DNA of 64,000 bases from the NCBI RefSeq assembly GCF_024519315.1, contig NZ_JANIIC010000040.1, forward strand, positions 1 through 64,000, read 5' to 3'. A program made the position numbers and the translations under genes. Each line of letters opens with the position of its first letter. Position 1 is the stretch's first letter. Of the stretch, positions 1-7,734 are shown piece by piece. The stretch is from Streptomyces malaysiensis subsp. samsunensis. Lineage in GTDB: Bacteria; Actinomycetota; Actinomycetes; Streptomycetales; Streptomycetaceae. The notes below the pieces were generated by a model. That model saw only the letters and a list, made by a program, of their open reading frames with translations. It was not told where the DNA came from and made no database searches.

Positions 1-399
1 ATCGAGGACCTCACCGTCCGCAATCTGCTGAAGAACGGGAAACTCGCGCGCGCCATCTCCGATGCGTCGTGGACGGAACTGCGCTCCATGCTGGAGTACA
101 AGTGCGCCTGGCACGGGCGCGAACTCGTGACGGTCGACCGCTGGTTCCCCAGCAGTAAGCTGTGCGGGGCGTGCGGGACGGTCTGCGAGAAGCTGCCGCT
201 GAACGTCCGCGAGTGGACGTGCGACTGCGGTGCGGTGCATGACCGCGACGTGAACGCGGCGCGCAACATCCTGGCCGCCGGGCTGGCGGCGTCTGCCTGT
301 GGAGACGGTGTAAGACCTCAACGGGAGTCCTCCCGGACGGGGCGGTCGTCGGTGAAGCAGGAAATCCAGCGGGCGACCGCTGGACTCCCCCGCCTCTAG
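1..399 (+). CDS. tnpB: TnpB RNA-guided nuclease, C-terminal part (5' end outside window)
   Basis: The frame is open from base 1, so about 132 C-terminal residues are seen. TnpB is the transposon-encoded, omega-RNA-guided DNA nuclease of IS200/IS605 and IS607 elements. The window opens at the RuvC-II segment (IEDL, with the catalytic Glu at codon 2). A zinc ribbon follows (LCGACG, then a closely spaced C-D-C pair), and then RuvC-III (HDRDVNAARNIL) with its Asp. A basic tail runs into the element's right-end hairpin, as is usual where the omega RNA overlaps the 3' end of tnpB. No tnpA is visible; it could lie upstream. The catalytic residues that can be checked are intact, so this copy may be active. 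Confidence 0.9.
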   Translation: MEDLTVRNLLKNGKLARAISDASWTELRSMLEYKCAWHGRELVTVDRWFPSSKLCGACGTVCEKLPLNVREWTCDCGAVHDRDVNAARNILAAGLAASACGDGVRPQRESSRTGRSSVKQEIQRATAGLPRL

Positions 400-408
400 A
401 CGGGGGAG
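385..408 (+). other. Right-end hairpin / probable omega-RNA 3' stem
   Basis: CTCCCCCG at 385-392 pairs perfectly with CGGGGGAG at 401-408 around an 8-base loop that contains the tnpB stop codon. In IS605-type elements such a stem is the right-end recognition hairpin and forms the 3' part of the TnpB guide RNA. The guide would then be read from the host sequence after about base 416. Confidence 0.7.
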
Positions 409-416
409 GAAGTCAA

Positions 417-461
417 CGGGTAGGTCTTGACCACGTCCCGGAAAGAGATCTTGGGGCTCAT
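417..461 (-). pseudogene. ABC transporter ATPase, 5' stub cut by the TnpB element
   Basis: Read leftwards from an ATG at 461, this gives MSPKISFRDVVKTYP, a typical start of a nitrate/sulfonate/taurine-type ABC ATPase (beta-1 strand followed by the Y that stacks on ATP). The frame then enters the transposon end. The ATG overlaps the stop of the upstream permease (458-460) in an ATGA arrangement, as in intact ssuC-ssuB style operons. The rest of the ATPase, including Walker A, may lie left of the element outside the window. Family assignment from 15 residues leans on the neighbouring permease. Confidence 0.6.
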
Positions 462-798
462 CGACGCTGCCACGCGGTGAGACGGCGTTCGGCCAGCAGC
501 AACAGCCGGTCCATGACCAGGCCGATGACACCGATGCTGATCAGACCCACGAAGAGCGCCGCAGGCTGGCCAGCGCGTCCTGGGTGAGGGTTCCGTCGGA
601 GAGCAGTTCCCGCGCCCTGGAGCTCACCGAGAGCGGTCCGGGGATGTCCGCGAGCCCCGCGGCGGCCGTCATCGCCCAGAGGGCGACGCCCAGGACGAGG
701 GCGATCAGATTGAACACGAGGGGGCGGACGGTACGTCGTGCGCCGCGTGGCGCTTCCGGTGTGGTGGGGGTCTTCTCGGGCGCGGTGACCACCGTCAT
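458..798 (-). pseudogene. ABC transporter permease (SsuC/NrtB type), internally deleted
   Basis: The N-terminal part begins MTVVTAPEKTP at 798, with a first membrane segment (VFNLIALVLGVALWAMTAA) and the following loop (about 85 residues). It then shifts frame near base 555 into the typical permease C-terminus (LFVGLISIGVIGLVMDRL then LLLLAERRLTAW), ending at TGA 458-460. The membrane core with the EAA loop, roughly 150 residues, is missing, so the product cannot work. Family knowledge points to import of sulfonates, nitrate or related compounds. The gene lies 16 bases after the ROK gene and just before the ATPase stub. An independent deletion and an IS insertion have therefore both hit this transporter. 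Confidence 0.75.
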
Positions 799-814
799 GG
801 ACGCCTCGCGGAGT

Positions 815-2053
815 TCATGGGTCCTCCTCTTCGGCCCGGGGCCGGGCCGGGTCAGCCCGGAGCGGCCGGGTAATGGCTGAGCAGGGGGATTCATGCAGGA
901 CGAGGGCGATACCGCCCAGGGCGCCACCGGCTTCGCCGAGCGTCGCGGGCCTGAGGTCCACACGGTCCCGTGAGATCGGCATGATGTGTGCGCGCAGCGC
1001 TCGTTCGACCGGTTCGAAGAGTGGTGTGCCGGCCGTGGCGAGTTCACCGCCGAGCACGATCACCCCGGGGCCGACCGCGTTGCACACCGCCGCCAGTACG
1101 GTGCCGATATGGGTGCCGGCCGCCTCCAGCGTGCGCAGCGCCACCGGGTCGCCGGCCTCCAGCGCCCCGAGGAGCTCGGCCAGACCGTCCGCGTGTCCGC
1201 CCGCGCGGCGGTAGGCGGCGAGCACGGCGCCCACCGAGGCCACCGTCTCCAGGCAGCCGGTGGCGCCGCACGAACATCGTCCGTCGCCCGACTCGACCGC
1301 GATATGCCCGAACTCGCCGGACAGCCCGTACGCCCCGCGGTGCAGGGCGCCCGCCACCACCAGCCCGCCGCCCACACCGTGCGACAGTCGCAGATACAGC
1401 ACATCCCGGCCGCCCGCCGCCGCGCCCCAGGTCGCCTCGGCGAGCGCGGCGAGCCGGGTGTTGTTGTCCACCAGCACCGGGGCCTGGAAACGCTTGCGCA
1501 GCAGGGCGGGCAGATCGGTGGACGGCCAGGGTTGCGCGGGCCCGGAGTCCGGATCGCCGACCGGGCCGACCACGCCCACCCCGATGGCGTTCAGCGCGCC
1601 CAGCCGCAGGGCGCCGTCGGCGAGCGTGCCGACCAGCCGCTCGGCCAGGGCGATCCGCTCCTCCCAGGGCAGTCCCGGGTCATGCGGTTCACTGGCCGAC
1701 CCGATCACCTCATGGGCGACATTGACCGCGGAGACATGCACCGCCCGGCGGGCGAAGTCGATGCCGATGGCCTGGCCCGCGCTGGGGTTGAGCGTCAGCG
1801 CCTCCACCGGCCGTCCCCGTCTGCGCGGGGCCGTTCCGGGCGCCGTGGCGACCACGGCGCCGCTCTCGATCAGCTCGGTGACGATATCGCTGAGGGTGGT
1901 CCGGGAGAGCCCGCTGTGCTGTCCCAGTTCGGCCCGGCTGAGCGGGCCGTGTTTGCGCAACAGCTCCAGTACCAAGTCTTCGTGTCCCCGCCGCAGCCGG
2001 GCCAGGGGGCCGTCCTGATGGGGGTGCATGCCGACCAGCATGCGCACGCCCAT
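815..2053 (-). CDS. ROK-family transcriptional regulator (NagC/XylR-like)
   Basis: About 412 residues. A winged-helix N-terminus (roughly 20-80: LLRKHGPLSRAELGQHSGLS) precedes a ROK sugar-kinase-like domain with a DNNTRLAAL segment, the ROK signature around GEFGHIAVE, and the zinc motif CSCGATGCLE. Proteins with HTH plus ROK are usually repressors of sugar or amino-sugar operons that respond to the sugar or its phosphate. The gene lies between the FGE gene (32 bases upstream) and the broken ABC permease on the same strand, so it may have controlled that operon. Start uncertain: an in-frame ATG four codons later is also possible. A TTGACG lies just ahead of the start. Confidence 0.85.
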   Translation of the reverse strand: MGVRMLVGMHPHQDGPLARLRRGHEDLVLELLRKHGPLSRAELGQHSGLSRTTLSDIVTELIESGAVVATAPGTAPRRRGRPVEALTLNPSAGQAIGIDFARRAVHVSAVNVAHEVIGSASEPHDPGLPWEERIALAERLVGTLADGALRLGALNAIGVGVVGPVGDPDSGPAQPWPSTDLPALLRKRFQAPVLVDNNTRLAALAEATWGAAAGGRDVLYLRLSHGVGGGLVVAGALHRGAYGLSGEFGHIAVESGDGRCSCGATGCLETVASVGAVLAAYRRAGGHADGLAELLGALEAGDPVALRTLEAAGTHIGTVLAAVCNAVGPGVIVLGGELATAGTPLFEPVERALRAHIMPISRDRVDLRPATLGEAGGALGGIALVLHESPCSAITRPLRADPARPRAEEEDP

Positions 2054-2085
2054 CTATTACGTCAACACCCCGGAAAAAAGAGGGT

Positions 2086-3036
2086 TCAGACGTCGCGGAC
2101 GCAGCGGAAGCCGAGGTTGCCGGTGGAGCTGTCGGGGGTGTTGGAGGTGCGGGCGGCCACGCGGTAGCGGTTGCAGTACGACTGATGGCACAGATAGGAG
2201 CCGCCGCGCATCACCTTGCCGATGCCGGTGGCCGGGCCGCTGGGGTCGGTGCGCGGCCGGTCGGTGTGGTCGGTGGACCACCAGTCGGTACACCACTCCC
2301 ACACATTCCCCGACACGTTGTACAGACCGAACCCATTGGGCTCGAAGGCGTCCACCGGGGCCGTCCCCCGATAGCCGTCCTCGGCCGTGTTCTTGACGGG
2401 GAAACGCCCCTGCCAGATGTTGCAGCGGTGCACACCGCCGGGGGTCAGCTCATCGCCCCACGGATACCGGCGCCCCACCAGCCCGCCGCGGGCGGCGTAC
2501 TCCCACTCGGCCTCGGTGGGCAGCCGGGCCCCGGCCCAGCGGCAGTACGCCACCGCGTCGTTCCAGGAGATGTGGACCACCGGGTGGCGGCCCCGCTCGC
2601 CGACGTCACTGCCCGGCCCCTCCGGCGCCCGCCATGTGGCCCCCTCGACCCCGCACCACCAGGGCGTCCCCTCGGGGCGTGGCGCGCCCTTGCGCAGTGC
2701 CGCGGGCAGGAACCCGGCGAACACATACGACCAGCCGAACCGTTCGGCCTCGGTGACATGGCCGGTCTCGCGTACGAAACGGGCGAACCGCTCGTTCGTC
2801 ACCGCGTGCACATCGATCCGGAACGCGGCGACGGTCACCTCCCGGACCGGCCCCTCGCCATCGGCGGGGAAACCCTCCGCGTCCTCGGTGCCCATCAGGA
2901 AGGTCCCGCCCGGCAGCGGCGCCATGTCCGCGTCGTGGTGGCCGGTCCGCGCCGTGGCCGAGGGGGCGGTGACGGCCGGGCCGCCGCCGCGGGACGGCGC
3001 ACAACAGCTGGTGGGGCGTGCCTGGATACGGTCCAT
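2086..3036 (-). CDS. Formylglycine-generating enzyme family protein
   Basis: 316 residues, SUMF1/FGE-sulfatase fold. Bacterial FGE uses copper and O2 to oxidise a cysteine in CxPxR of type I sulfatases to formylglycine. The active-site segment GGSYLCHQSYCNRYRVAAR is present with the two copper-binding cysteines at about 283 and 288, matching Cys272/Cys277 of Streptomyces coelicolor FGE. Other hallmarks: PGGTFLMGTED, a PVVHISWNDAVAYC block, LPTEAEWEYAARGG, and SGNVWEWC. The ATG at 3036 is preceded by GGGAGA. No sulfatase gene lies in the window, so the substrate is elsewhere. The ROK gene and ABC transporter remains follow on the same strand. Confidence 0.9.
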   Translation of the reverse strand: MDRIQARPTSCCAPSRGGGPAVTAPSATARTGHHDADMAPLPGGTFLMGTEDAEGFPADGEGPVREVTVAAFRIDVHAVTNERFARFVRETGHVTEAERFGWSYVFAGFLPAALRKGAPRPEGTPWWCGVEGATWRAPEGPGSDVGERGRHPVVHISWNDAVAYCRWAGARLPTEAEWEYAARGGLVGRRYPWGDELTPGGVHRCNIWQGRFPVKNTAEDGYRGTAPVDAFEPNGFGLYNVSGNVWEWCTDWWSTDHTDRPRTDPSGPATGIGKVMRGGSYLCHQSYCNRYRVAARTSNTPDSSTGNLGFRCVRDV

Positions 3037-3328
3037 GCGAATCTCTCCCGGGCCTGCGAGACGGTGGCGGGCGTGACGCCCCGCGGAAACGCTGCCCGCG
3101 GTCGGCGCCGAGTATTTCACCCGAAACCGGCCGCGGATCCGCCGAGTCCCGCGCCCGGTGCCCGCTCCCCTCCTGTTGCCACCCCATCTCACCTGCTACA
3201 GCTGTTGGCTGACTCTTCATCACGGCGACATCTCCCGCCGCCGATCAAGGAATGCGATCATGCTGACCTGAGCATGCCAACCCCCCACCCCGGTGTGGAG
3301 CCACGCCGCGGTCGTTCAGGAGGACGCA

Positions 3329-4096
3329 GTGAAGAAGAGTTCGCGGATCCGCAGAGTGTCCGCCATCCTCGGCAGCGCCATCGCCCTGGTCGTGGCCTTT
3401 CCCGGCAGTGCGCTCGCCGACCCGCCCACGGCGCTGCCCGCCAACGCGGACGGCACGGAGCAGACGTTCCAGCCGGCGTTCGACTACGACACCGACGGCT
3501 GCTACCCCACGCCCGCCATCGGCCCCGACGGCACGATCGCGGGCGGGCTCAACCCCAGCGGGGCCCTCAACGGCCAGTGCCGTGACTCCTGGGACCTCGA
3601 CAACACCAACGGGTACGCCCGCTCCAAGTGCAACAACGGCTGGTGCGCGATCATCTACGGCCTGTACTTCGAGAAGGACCAGGCCGTGGCCGGGAGCGGT
3701 CTCGGCGGACACCGCCACGACTGGGAGCACGTCGTGGTGTGGGTGCAGGACAACGAGGCCAAGTACGTCGCCACCTCGGCCCACGGCAAGTTCAACATCT
3801 ACCCCCGTGACCAGATCCTCTGGGACGGGACCCACCCCAAGGTCGTGTACCACAAGGACGGCCTGAGCACCCACTGCTTCCGCCCGGCGAACACCAACGA
3901 CGAGCCGCCGGAGAACCACTACCACACCTGGCAGTACCCCGCGCTGGTCGGCTGGAACGGCTACCCCGCAGGGCTGCGCGACAAGCTGAGCCAGGCCGAC
4001 TTCGGCAGCGCCAACTTCGGTCTCAAGGACAGCGCGTTCAACTCACACCTCGCGGGGGCCAAGCCGTCCGAGATCCCCTTCGACCCCAACGCGTGA
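3329..4096 (+). CDS. Secreted NPP1/NLP-type necrosis-inducing protein
   Basis: 255 residues from GTG 3329, which has AGGAGG seven bases upstream; an earlier in-frame ATG at 3293 lacks such a site. A Sec signal peptide (KKSSRIRR, hydrophobic core, cleavage after SALA) is followed by an NPP1 domain with the GHRHDWEH heptapeptide centre that binds a divalent cation. In plant pathogens and some soil actinomycetes, NLPs bind plant sphingolipids and permeabilise dicot cells. Four cysteines (CYPT, GQC, KCNNGWC) suggest disulfides. It stands alone, divergent from the FGE gene, with a terminator-like hairpin behind it. Whether it is cytolytic here cannot be told. Confidence 0.9.
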   Translation: MKKSSRIRRVSAILGSAIALVVAFPGSALADPPTALPANADGTEQTFQPAFDYDTDGCYPTPAIGPDGTIAGGLNPSGALNGQCRDSWDLDNTNGYARSKCNNGWCAIIYGLYFEKDQAVAGSGLGGHRHDWEHVVVWVQDNEAKYVATSAHGKFNIYPRDQILWDGTHPKVVYHKDGLSTHCFRPANTNDEPPENHYHTWQYPALVGWNGYPAGLRDKLSQADFGSANFGLKDSAFNSHLAGAKPSEIPFDPNA

Positions 4097-4103
4097 GAAA
4101 CGC

Positions 4104-4146
4104 CCCCGGGAGGCGAAGCGGTTGGCACCGCCCCCGCCTCCCGGGG
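4104..4146. terminator. Bidirectional hairpin between convergent genes
   Basis: CCCCGGGAGGCG at 4104-4115 pairs perfectly with CGCCTCCCGGGG at 4135-4146 around a 19-base loop. It lies between the NLP gene (ending 4096) and the convergent gene ending at 4169. There is no T tract, as is usual for Streptomyces terminators. Confidence 0.7.
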
Positions 4147-4168
4147 CCGGGGTCCGCCCGTCGGCCGG

Positions 4169-4642
4169 TCAGCGCCGGGGAGGTCCGGCCGGGGGCGGCT
4201 CGACCTCGAGGTAGCGGTGGCGGCGCGGGCCCCGGTACTCCAGCGCCTCCCAGCCCAGCCGGCGCAGCACGGCCGCACAGTTCCGCAGCGCGTCCTCCGC
4301 CGCGTACCCGGCGCCACTCCCCGGCGGCCCAAGCCACTCGACCCGCACCGCCTCGGGACGCTCCGCCGCGCCCAGGCAGTAGCCGGTCGCCGTGCGGTGG
4401 CCCTCCGTGTCCATGGCCGACGGCGGAACACCGGCCGCCTCCAGGGCGATGGCCACGGCCCGCACCGGTTGACGCCGCTCCCACTCGGCGGGCACACCTC
4501 CGGGGTCGGCGGCGTCGGTGTTCATCAGCCGGCGGATCTGGAGCAGCCCCTCGAAGGCGGTCCGTACCGCGGCCCGGCGGCCCCGGCCGTCGCCGCCGTC
4601 GGGGACCTCCGCGGCGCCGGTGGCCACCTCGAACTCCGCCAT
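4169..4642 (-). CDS. Hypothetical protein, 157 aa
   Basis: I do not recognise a family. The protein is soluble and mixed alpha/beta in appearance, with no signal peptide or membrane segment. An N-terminal acidic stretch is followed by a helix (AAVRTAFEGLLQIRRLM) and a C-terminal half ending in a proline/arginine-rich tail. The start at 4642 has a purine-rich AGGGGGCAGGGG directly upstream, and codon use matches the neighbours, so it is likely real. It follows the secreted hydrolase gene on the same strand, 65 bases away, and may share its transcript. Confidence 0.6.
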   Translation of the reverse strand: MAEFEVATGAAEVPDGGDGRGRRAAVRTAFEGLLQIRRLMNTDAADPGGVPAEWERRQPVRAVAIALEAAGVPPSAMDTEGHRTATGYCLGAAERPEAVRVEWLGPPGSGAGYAAEDALRNCAAVLRRLGWEALEYRGPRRHRYLEVEPPPAGPPRR

Positions 4643-4707
4643 CCCCTGCCCCCTTCGGACGTGGCGTCCCGTGGTCTCTCATGGCGGCCCGTGCCCGGCG
4701 GCGGTGC

Positions 4708-5757
4708 TCAGCGCCGTCGCAGCCGGTCGGCCTCGACCACGGCCTCGGCGAAGGCTTCGGGAGCCTCCTGGGGCACATTGTGGCCGATGTCCCTGAGCGT
4801 CCGGTGGGCGTACGGACCCGAGAACTTGTCCCGGTACGCGGCACCGCCCCCGGGCGGGGTGAAGGGATCGCGTCCGCCGTCCAGCGTGACCGTGGGGACA
4901 CCGATGACGGGGCCCTTGGCGAGGCGCCGCTCCAAACCGTCGTAGCGGGGATCGCCCTCCGCGAGCCCCAGCCGCCAGCGGTAGTTGCGGATCACGATGC
5001 GGACGTAGTCCGGATTCTTGAAGGCGGCGGCGGTGCGGGCGAAGGTGGCCTCGTCGAAACGCCATGTCGGCGAGTTGAACCGCCAGACGAGCCTGGCCAG
5101 TTCGCGTCGGTATTCCGCGTTCTCCAGCCCCAGCACACCCCGCTCCGTGGCGAAGTAGTACTGATACCACCACGCCCATTCGACCTTGGGCGGCTGCGGC
5201 TGCTTGTTCTTCTCCCGGTTGGTGATCAGATAGCCGCTCACCGAGACCAGTGCCTTGCAGCGCTTCGGCCACAGCGCCGCGACGATGTCCGCCGTTCGCG
5301 AGCCCCAGTCGTATCCGGCGAGGATCGCCCGCTCGATCCCGAGGGCGTCCATCAAGGCGAGGAGATCGAGGGCGAACACCGACTGCTGGGCGTCGCGGAA
5401 CGTCCGGGGCGACAGAAAACGCGTCGTGCCGTAGCCGCGCAGATACGGAACGACCACCCGATAGCCCTCGGCGGCCAGCAGGGGCGCCACATCGACATAG
5501 CTGTGGATGTCATAGGGCCAGCCGTGCAGCAGAACGACCGCGGGGCCATGGGCCGGACCGGCCTCGGCGTAGCCGACGTTCAGCTCCCCGGCCTTGATCT
5601 GCCGCAGGGCGGCGAAGGAGGTGTGGGGCCGCCCGGCCGGTGTCCGTTCCTCCGGGGGGACCCCCGCGGCCCGGGCCGAGCCGGCGGTCAGGCCGGCGAA
5701 CGGCGCCCCGACCGCACCCGCACCCACGATCTTCCAGAAGCTGCGCCTGTTGACCAT
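4708..5757 (-). CDS. Exported alpha/beta hydrolase (epoxide hydrolase/dehalogenase-like)
   Basis: 349 residues. A Tat-type leader (NRRSFWKI, hydrophobic stretch, AGSARA) precedes an alpha/beta-hydrolase domain. LLHGWP is the oxyanion segment, GYDWGS the nucleophile elbow with Asp, and IGHNVPQEAP holds the likely catalytic His near the C-terminus. An Asp nucleophile followed by W-G is typical of epoxide hydrolases and haloalkane dehalogenases rather than serine esterases; the substrate is unknown. ATG 5757 has GGAGGG at good spacing, so the upstream ATG at 5802 was not used. It may be co-transcribed with the small gene downstream. Confidence 0.8.
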   Translation of the reverse strand: MVNRRSFWKIVGAGAVGAPFAGLTAGSARAAGVPPEERTPAGRPHTSFAALRQIKAGELNVGYAEAGPAHGPAVVLLHGWPYDIHSYVDVAPLLAAEGYRVVVPYLRGYGTTRFLSPRTFRDAQQSVFALDLLALMDALGIERAILAGYDWGSRTADIVAALWPKRCKALVSVSGYLITNREKNKQPQPPKVEWAWWYQYYFATERGVLGLENAEYRRELARLVWRFNSPTWRFDEATFARTAAAFKNPDYVRIVIRNYRWRLGLAEGDPRYDGLERRLAKGPVIGVPTVTLDGGRDPFTPPGGGAAYRDKFSGPYAHRTLRDIGHNVPQEAPEAFAEAVVEADRLRRR

Positions 5758-5887
5758 CCGCACCCGCCCTCCGCCAGCGCGGCCGTTCCCCGGCCCTGGC
5801 ATCCACCATGGCGCACGGGTGTGACCCTCGCACGCCGTGCGTCACCTGCCGGACAGGTGACGGGAAGAGGAGCGGAGTGGGCGGTCC

Positions 5888-6424
5888 CTACTCGAGCAGT
5901 TCCTCCTCGTCGACGAGCTCGCGCTCCGCGGTCACCGCCAACCGGCGCTTGATGACCCCGGCCGCCGCCAGCGCGCTCGTGGTGAACGCCGCCGCGATCA
6001 GCCACGGCCGGTCCAGCACATGGCAGGTGAGGTGATCGATGGAGTAGCGGCCGGGCCCCGAGATGCCGAGCGCCGCCGCCGAGCAACCGAGCAGGGCCGT
6101 GAACTCATAACCGCCGGACGTGGCGAAGAACCCGGCCGGGGCGTGTACCGAGACCGCGCCCGCCATCGTCCCCGCGGCCGCCGCCCCGGCCACGGGAGTG
6201 GCGAAACCGAGCGCGAGCAGCAGCCCGCCGCCCGCCTCGCCCAGCCCGGCCGCCAGGCCACTGGTCCGCCCCGGGCGGAAGCCCATCGCCTCCATGCTCT
6301 CACCGGTGCGGGCCAGCCCGTCGCCGCCGAACCAGCCGAAGAGCTTCTGCGTGCCGTGTGCGACCAGGACCCCGCCCACGCCGAGGCGCAGTGCGAGCAG
6401 TCCCAGATCCTTGCGCTGGGGCAT
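5888..6424 (-). CDS. DoxX-family membrane protein
   Basis: 178 residues with four predicted membrane helices. The first carries the DoxX hallmark LALRLGVGGVLVAHGTQKLFGWFGG. Later segments include GLGEAGGGLLLALGFATP and FTALLGCSAAALGISGPGRYSID. DoxX-like proteins are often quinone- or thiol-redox-linked membrane proteins, but the family is poorly defined and no partner oxidoreductase is adjacent. A long acidic C-terminal tail (ERELVDEEELLE) would be cytoplasmic. It lies downstream of the broken deacetylase on the same strand. Confidence 0.8.
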   Translation of the reverse strand: MPQRKDLGLLALRLGVGGVLVAHGTQKLFGWFGGDGLARTGESMEAMGFRPGRTSGLAAGLGEAGGGLLLALGFATPVAGAAAAGTMAGAVSVHAPAGFFATSGGYEFTALLGCSAAALGISGPGRYSIDHLTCHVLDRPWLIAAAFTTSALAAAGVIKRRLAVTAERELVDEEELLE

Positions 6425-6476
6425 GGGGCCTCCTCCGCTCCCGTACGGGCAACACCACGGGCGGCCGCCCGGAGTC

Positions 6477-7022
6477 TCACCCAGTCTCGGTACGCGTCCC
6501 CGGGCCCGCCGTCGCTGCTACGCCATCGGAGTGCATCAGCTCCGCCGTGGTGACCGTGCGCAGCCCGCGCCGGCGCAGCCCGTCGAGGATCGCGGGAAGC
6601 GCGGTCAGGGTCGCGGTGTGGCCGAAGTGCAGACTCAACCACGGAACCGGCGCGGACCTGGCCGAGGACCGCGTCCCGCACCGCGTCGGGCCCCGGGTCC
6701 TGGAAGTCGAGGGAGTCCACGTCGTAGGAGAGGACGTGCGGATATCCGGCGCGGTCCGCCAGGCTGTCACGAGATCGGTGGCGGTACGGGCCTGGGACGG
6801 CCGGAACCAGCTGCCGATGGTCCCGGTGAGGCGGCGCAGCCGGTCCGCGCACTCGGTGATCTCCGCGTACGCCTCGTCGGCGGGCAGTGCGCACACGGCG
6901 CGGTGCCGCATGGTGTGGTTGCCCAGCTCATGGCCGCCGTCCAGGATCCGCCGGGCCATCTCCGGGCGCTCGTCGAGCCAGGTGCCGACCGCGAGGACGG
7001 TGACCCGGGCCCCGGCCCGCTC
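6477..7022 (-). pseudogene. Polysaccharide deacetylase, 5'-truncated and frameshifted
   Basis: The surviving part starts inside the NodB domain (ERAGARVTVLAVGTWLDE then RPEMARRILDGGHELGNH). It keeps the metal-binding HxxxH (HELGNHT plus TMRH) but lacks the upstream FDDGP catalytic Asp motif. Two opposite single-base-type shifts follow, one near 6766 and one near 6640: the middle (GYPHVLSYDVDSLDFQDPG) is in another frame, and the end (LSLHFGHT, ILDGLRRRGLRTVTTAELM) returns to the first. The 5' end stops abruptly near 7022 against an unrelated gene on the other strand. A functional product is not expected. The two compensating shifts could also be sequencing errors. Confidence 0.8.
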
Positions 7023-7024
7023 GG

Positions 7025-7734
7025 CTCACCGGCATCGGCCTCGCCGTGCTGGTCTACCTCGGGCTCCAGCTGGCCTTCCTCTTCACGGTGCCCGATTCGC
7101 TGCTGGGCCACGGCTGGAAGGGAGTCGACTTCGAGTCGCCCTTCGGGCAGCTCGCCCTGGTGCTCAATCTCCACTGGCTGGCCACGCTGCTCTACACCGA
7201 CGCCGTGATCTCACCGGGCGGATCGGCCTACGTGGGCGTGGCCATCGACGCCCACCAGGATGGCGCGCCGGGCGCGGATATGTACTGATCTACGCGGCCT
7301 CGGCGGTCGCCGTCGCGGTGTTCCGGGCACATGACCGGGAGCGGGGAGTGGCTCTGGCCGAGGGCCAGGTGCCGGGGGTGCGCTGGATCGCACCGGTGAG
7401 CTTCGTGGTGGCCACCGAGTTCGTCTACTGGTCGGGCTGGCACGATCTGCGGCTCGCCCTGCCGTTCGTGCTGCTGGGTGCGGTGCTGTTCCTGCTTCAG
7501 CGCCGTGCGGACGCAGGCGCCTCCCTGGGGGTGGAGCTGCGGCGCGGCGCCTGGCTGGTCGTCCATCTGGCCGCGCTGACCGCGCTGTCGTGGCTGGGTA
7601 CCTTCGGCGGTTCCGCTCGCCTCCCGGCGCCGTACGACACCCTGGTGGTGGGTGTCCTGGCGCTCGCCGTGTTCGGGTGGGCGGTCCGCGCGGGCGCCCA
7701 GCACCTGCGGACATCGCAGATCAGCGCAGCGTAG
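7025..7734 (+). pseudogene. APC-type amino-acid permease, 5'-truncated and internally deleted
   Basis: The first part (LTGIGLAVLVYLGLQLAFLF, SLLGHGWKGVDFESPFGQLA, LLYTDAVISPGGSAYVGVAI) matches the middle of Streptomyces amino-acid/polyamine permeases. Near 7250-7275 the frame changes, and the C-terminal membrane helices follow (GYVLIYAASAVAVAVF, IAPVSFVVATEFVYWSGW, LALPFVLLGAVLFLLQRR, and two more). Both the N-terminal helices and an internal block are missing. The 5' edge abuts the truncated deacetylase, as if one deletion removed both gene starts. The 3' end overlaps the convergent lyase gene by 14 bases. Confidence 0.75.

Larger units (their letters stand above)
1..416 (+). mobile_element. 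Right part of an IS200/IS605-type TnpB element
   Basis: The element runs from before the window to a predicted right end at about base 416. The boundary rests on three observations: the tnpB stop at 399, the right-end hairpin at 385-408, and a TCAA at 413-416, which matches the right cleavage tetranucleotide known for IS608. Host sequence resumes at 417 in the middle of an ABC ATPase reading frame on the other strand, leaving exactly 15 intact codons. The left end and target tetranucleotide are outside the window. The family is clear; the exact end is inference. Confidence 0.75.

Noticed and set aside
986..2167. Long open frame on the plus strand opposite the ROK gene
   Set aside because: Antisense shadow of a high-GC gene: composition is Arg/Pro/Gly-rich, with no motif or RBS.
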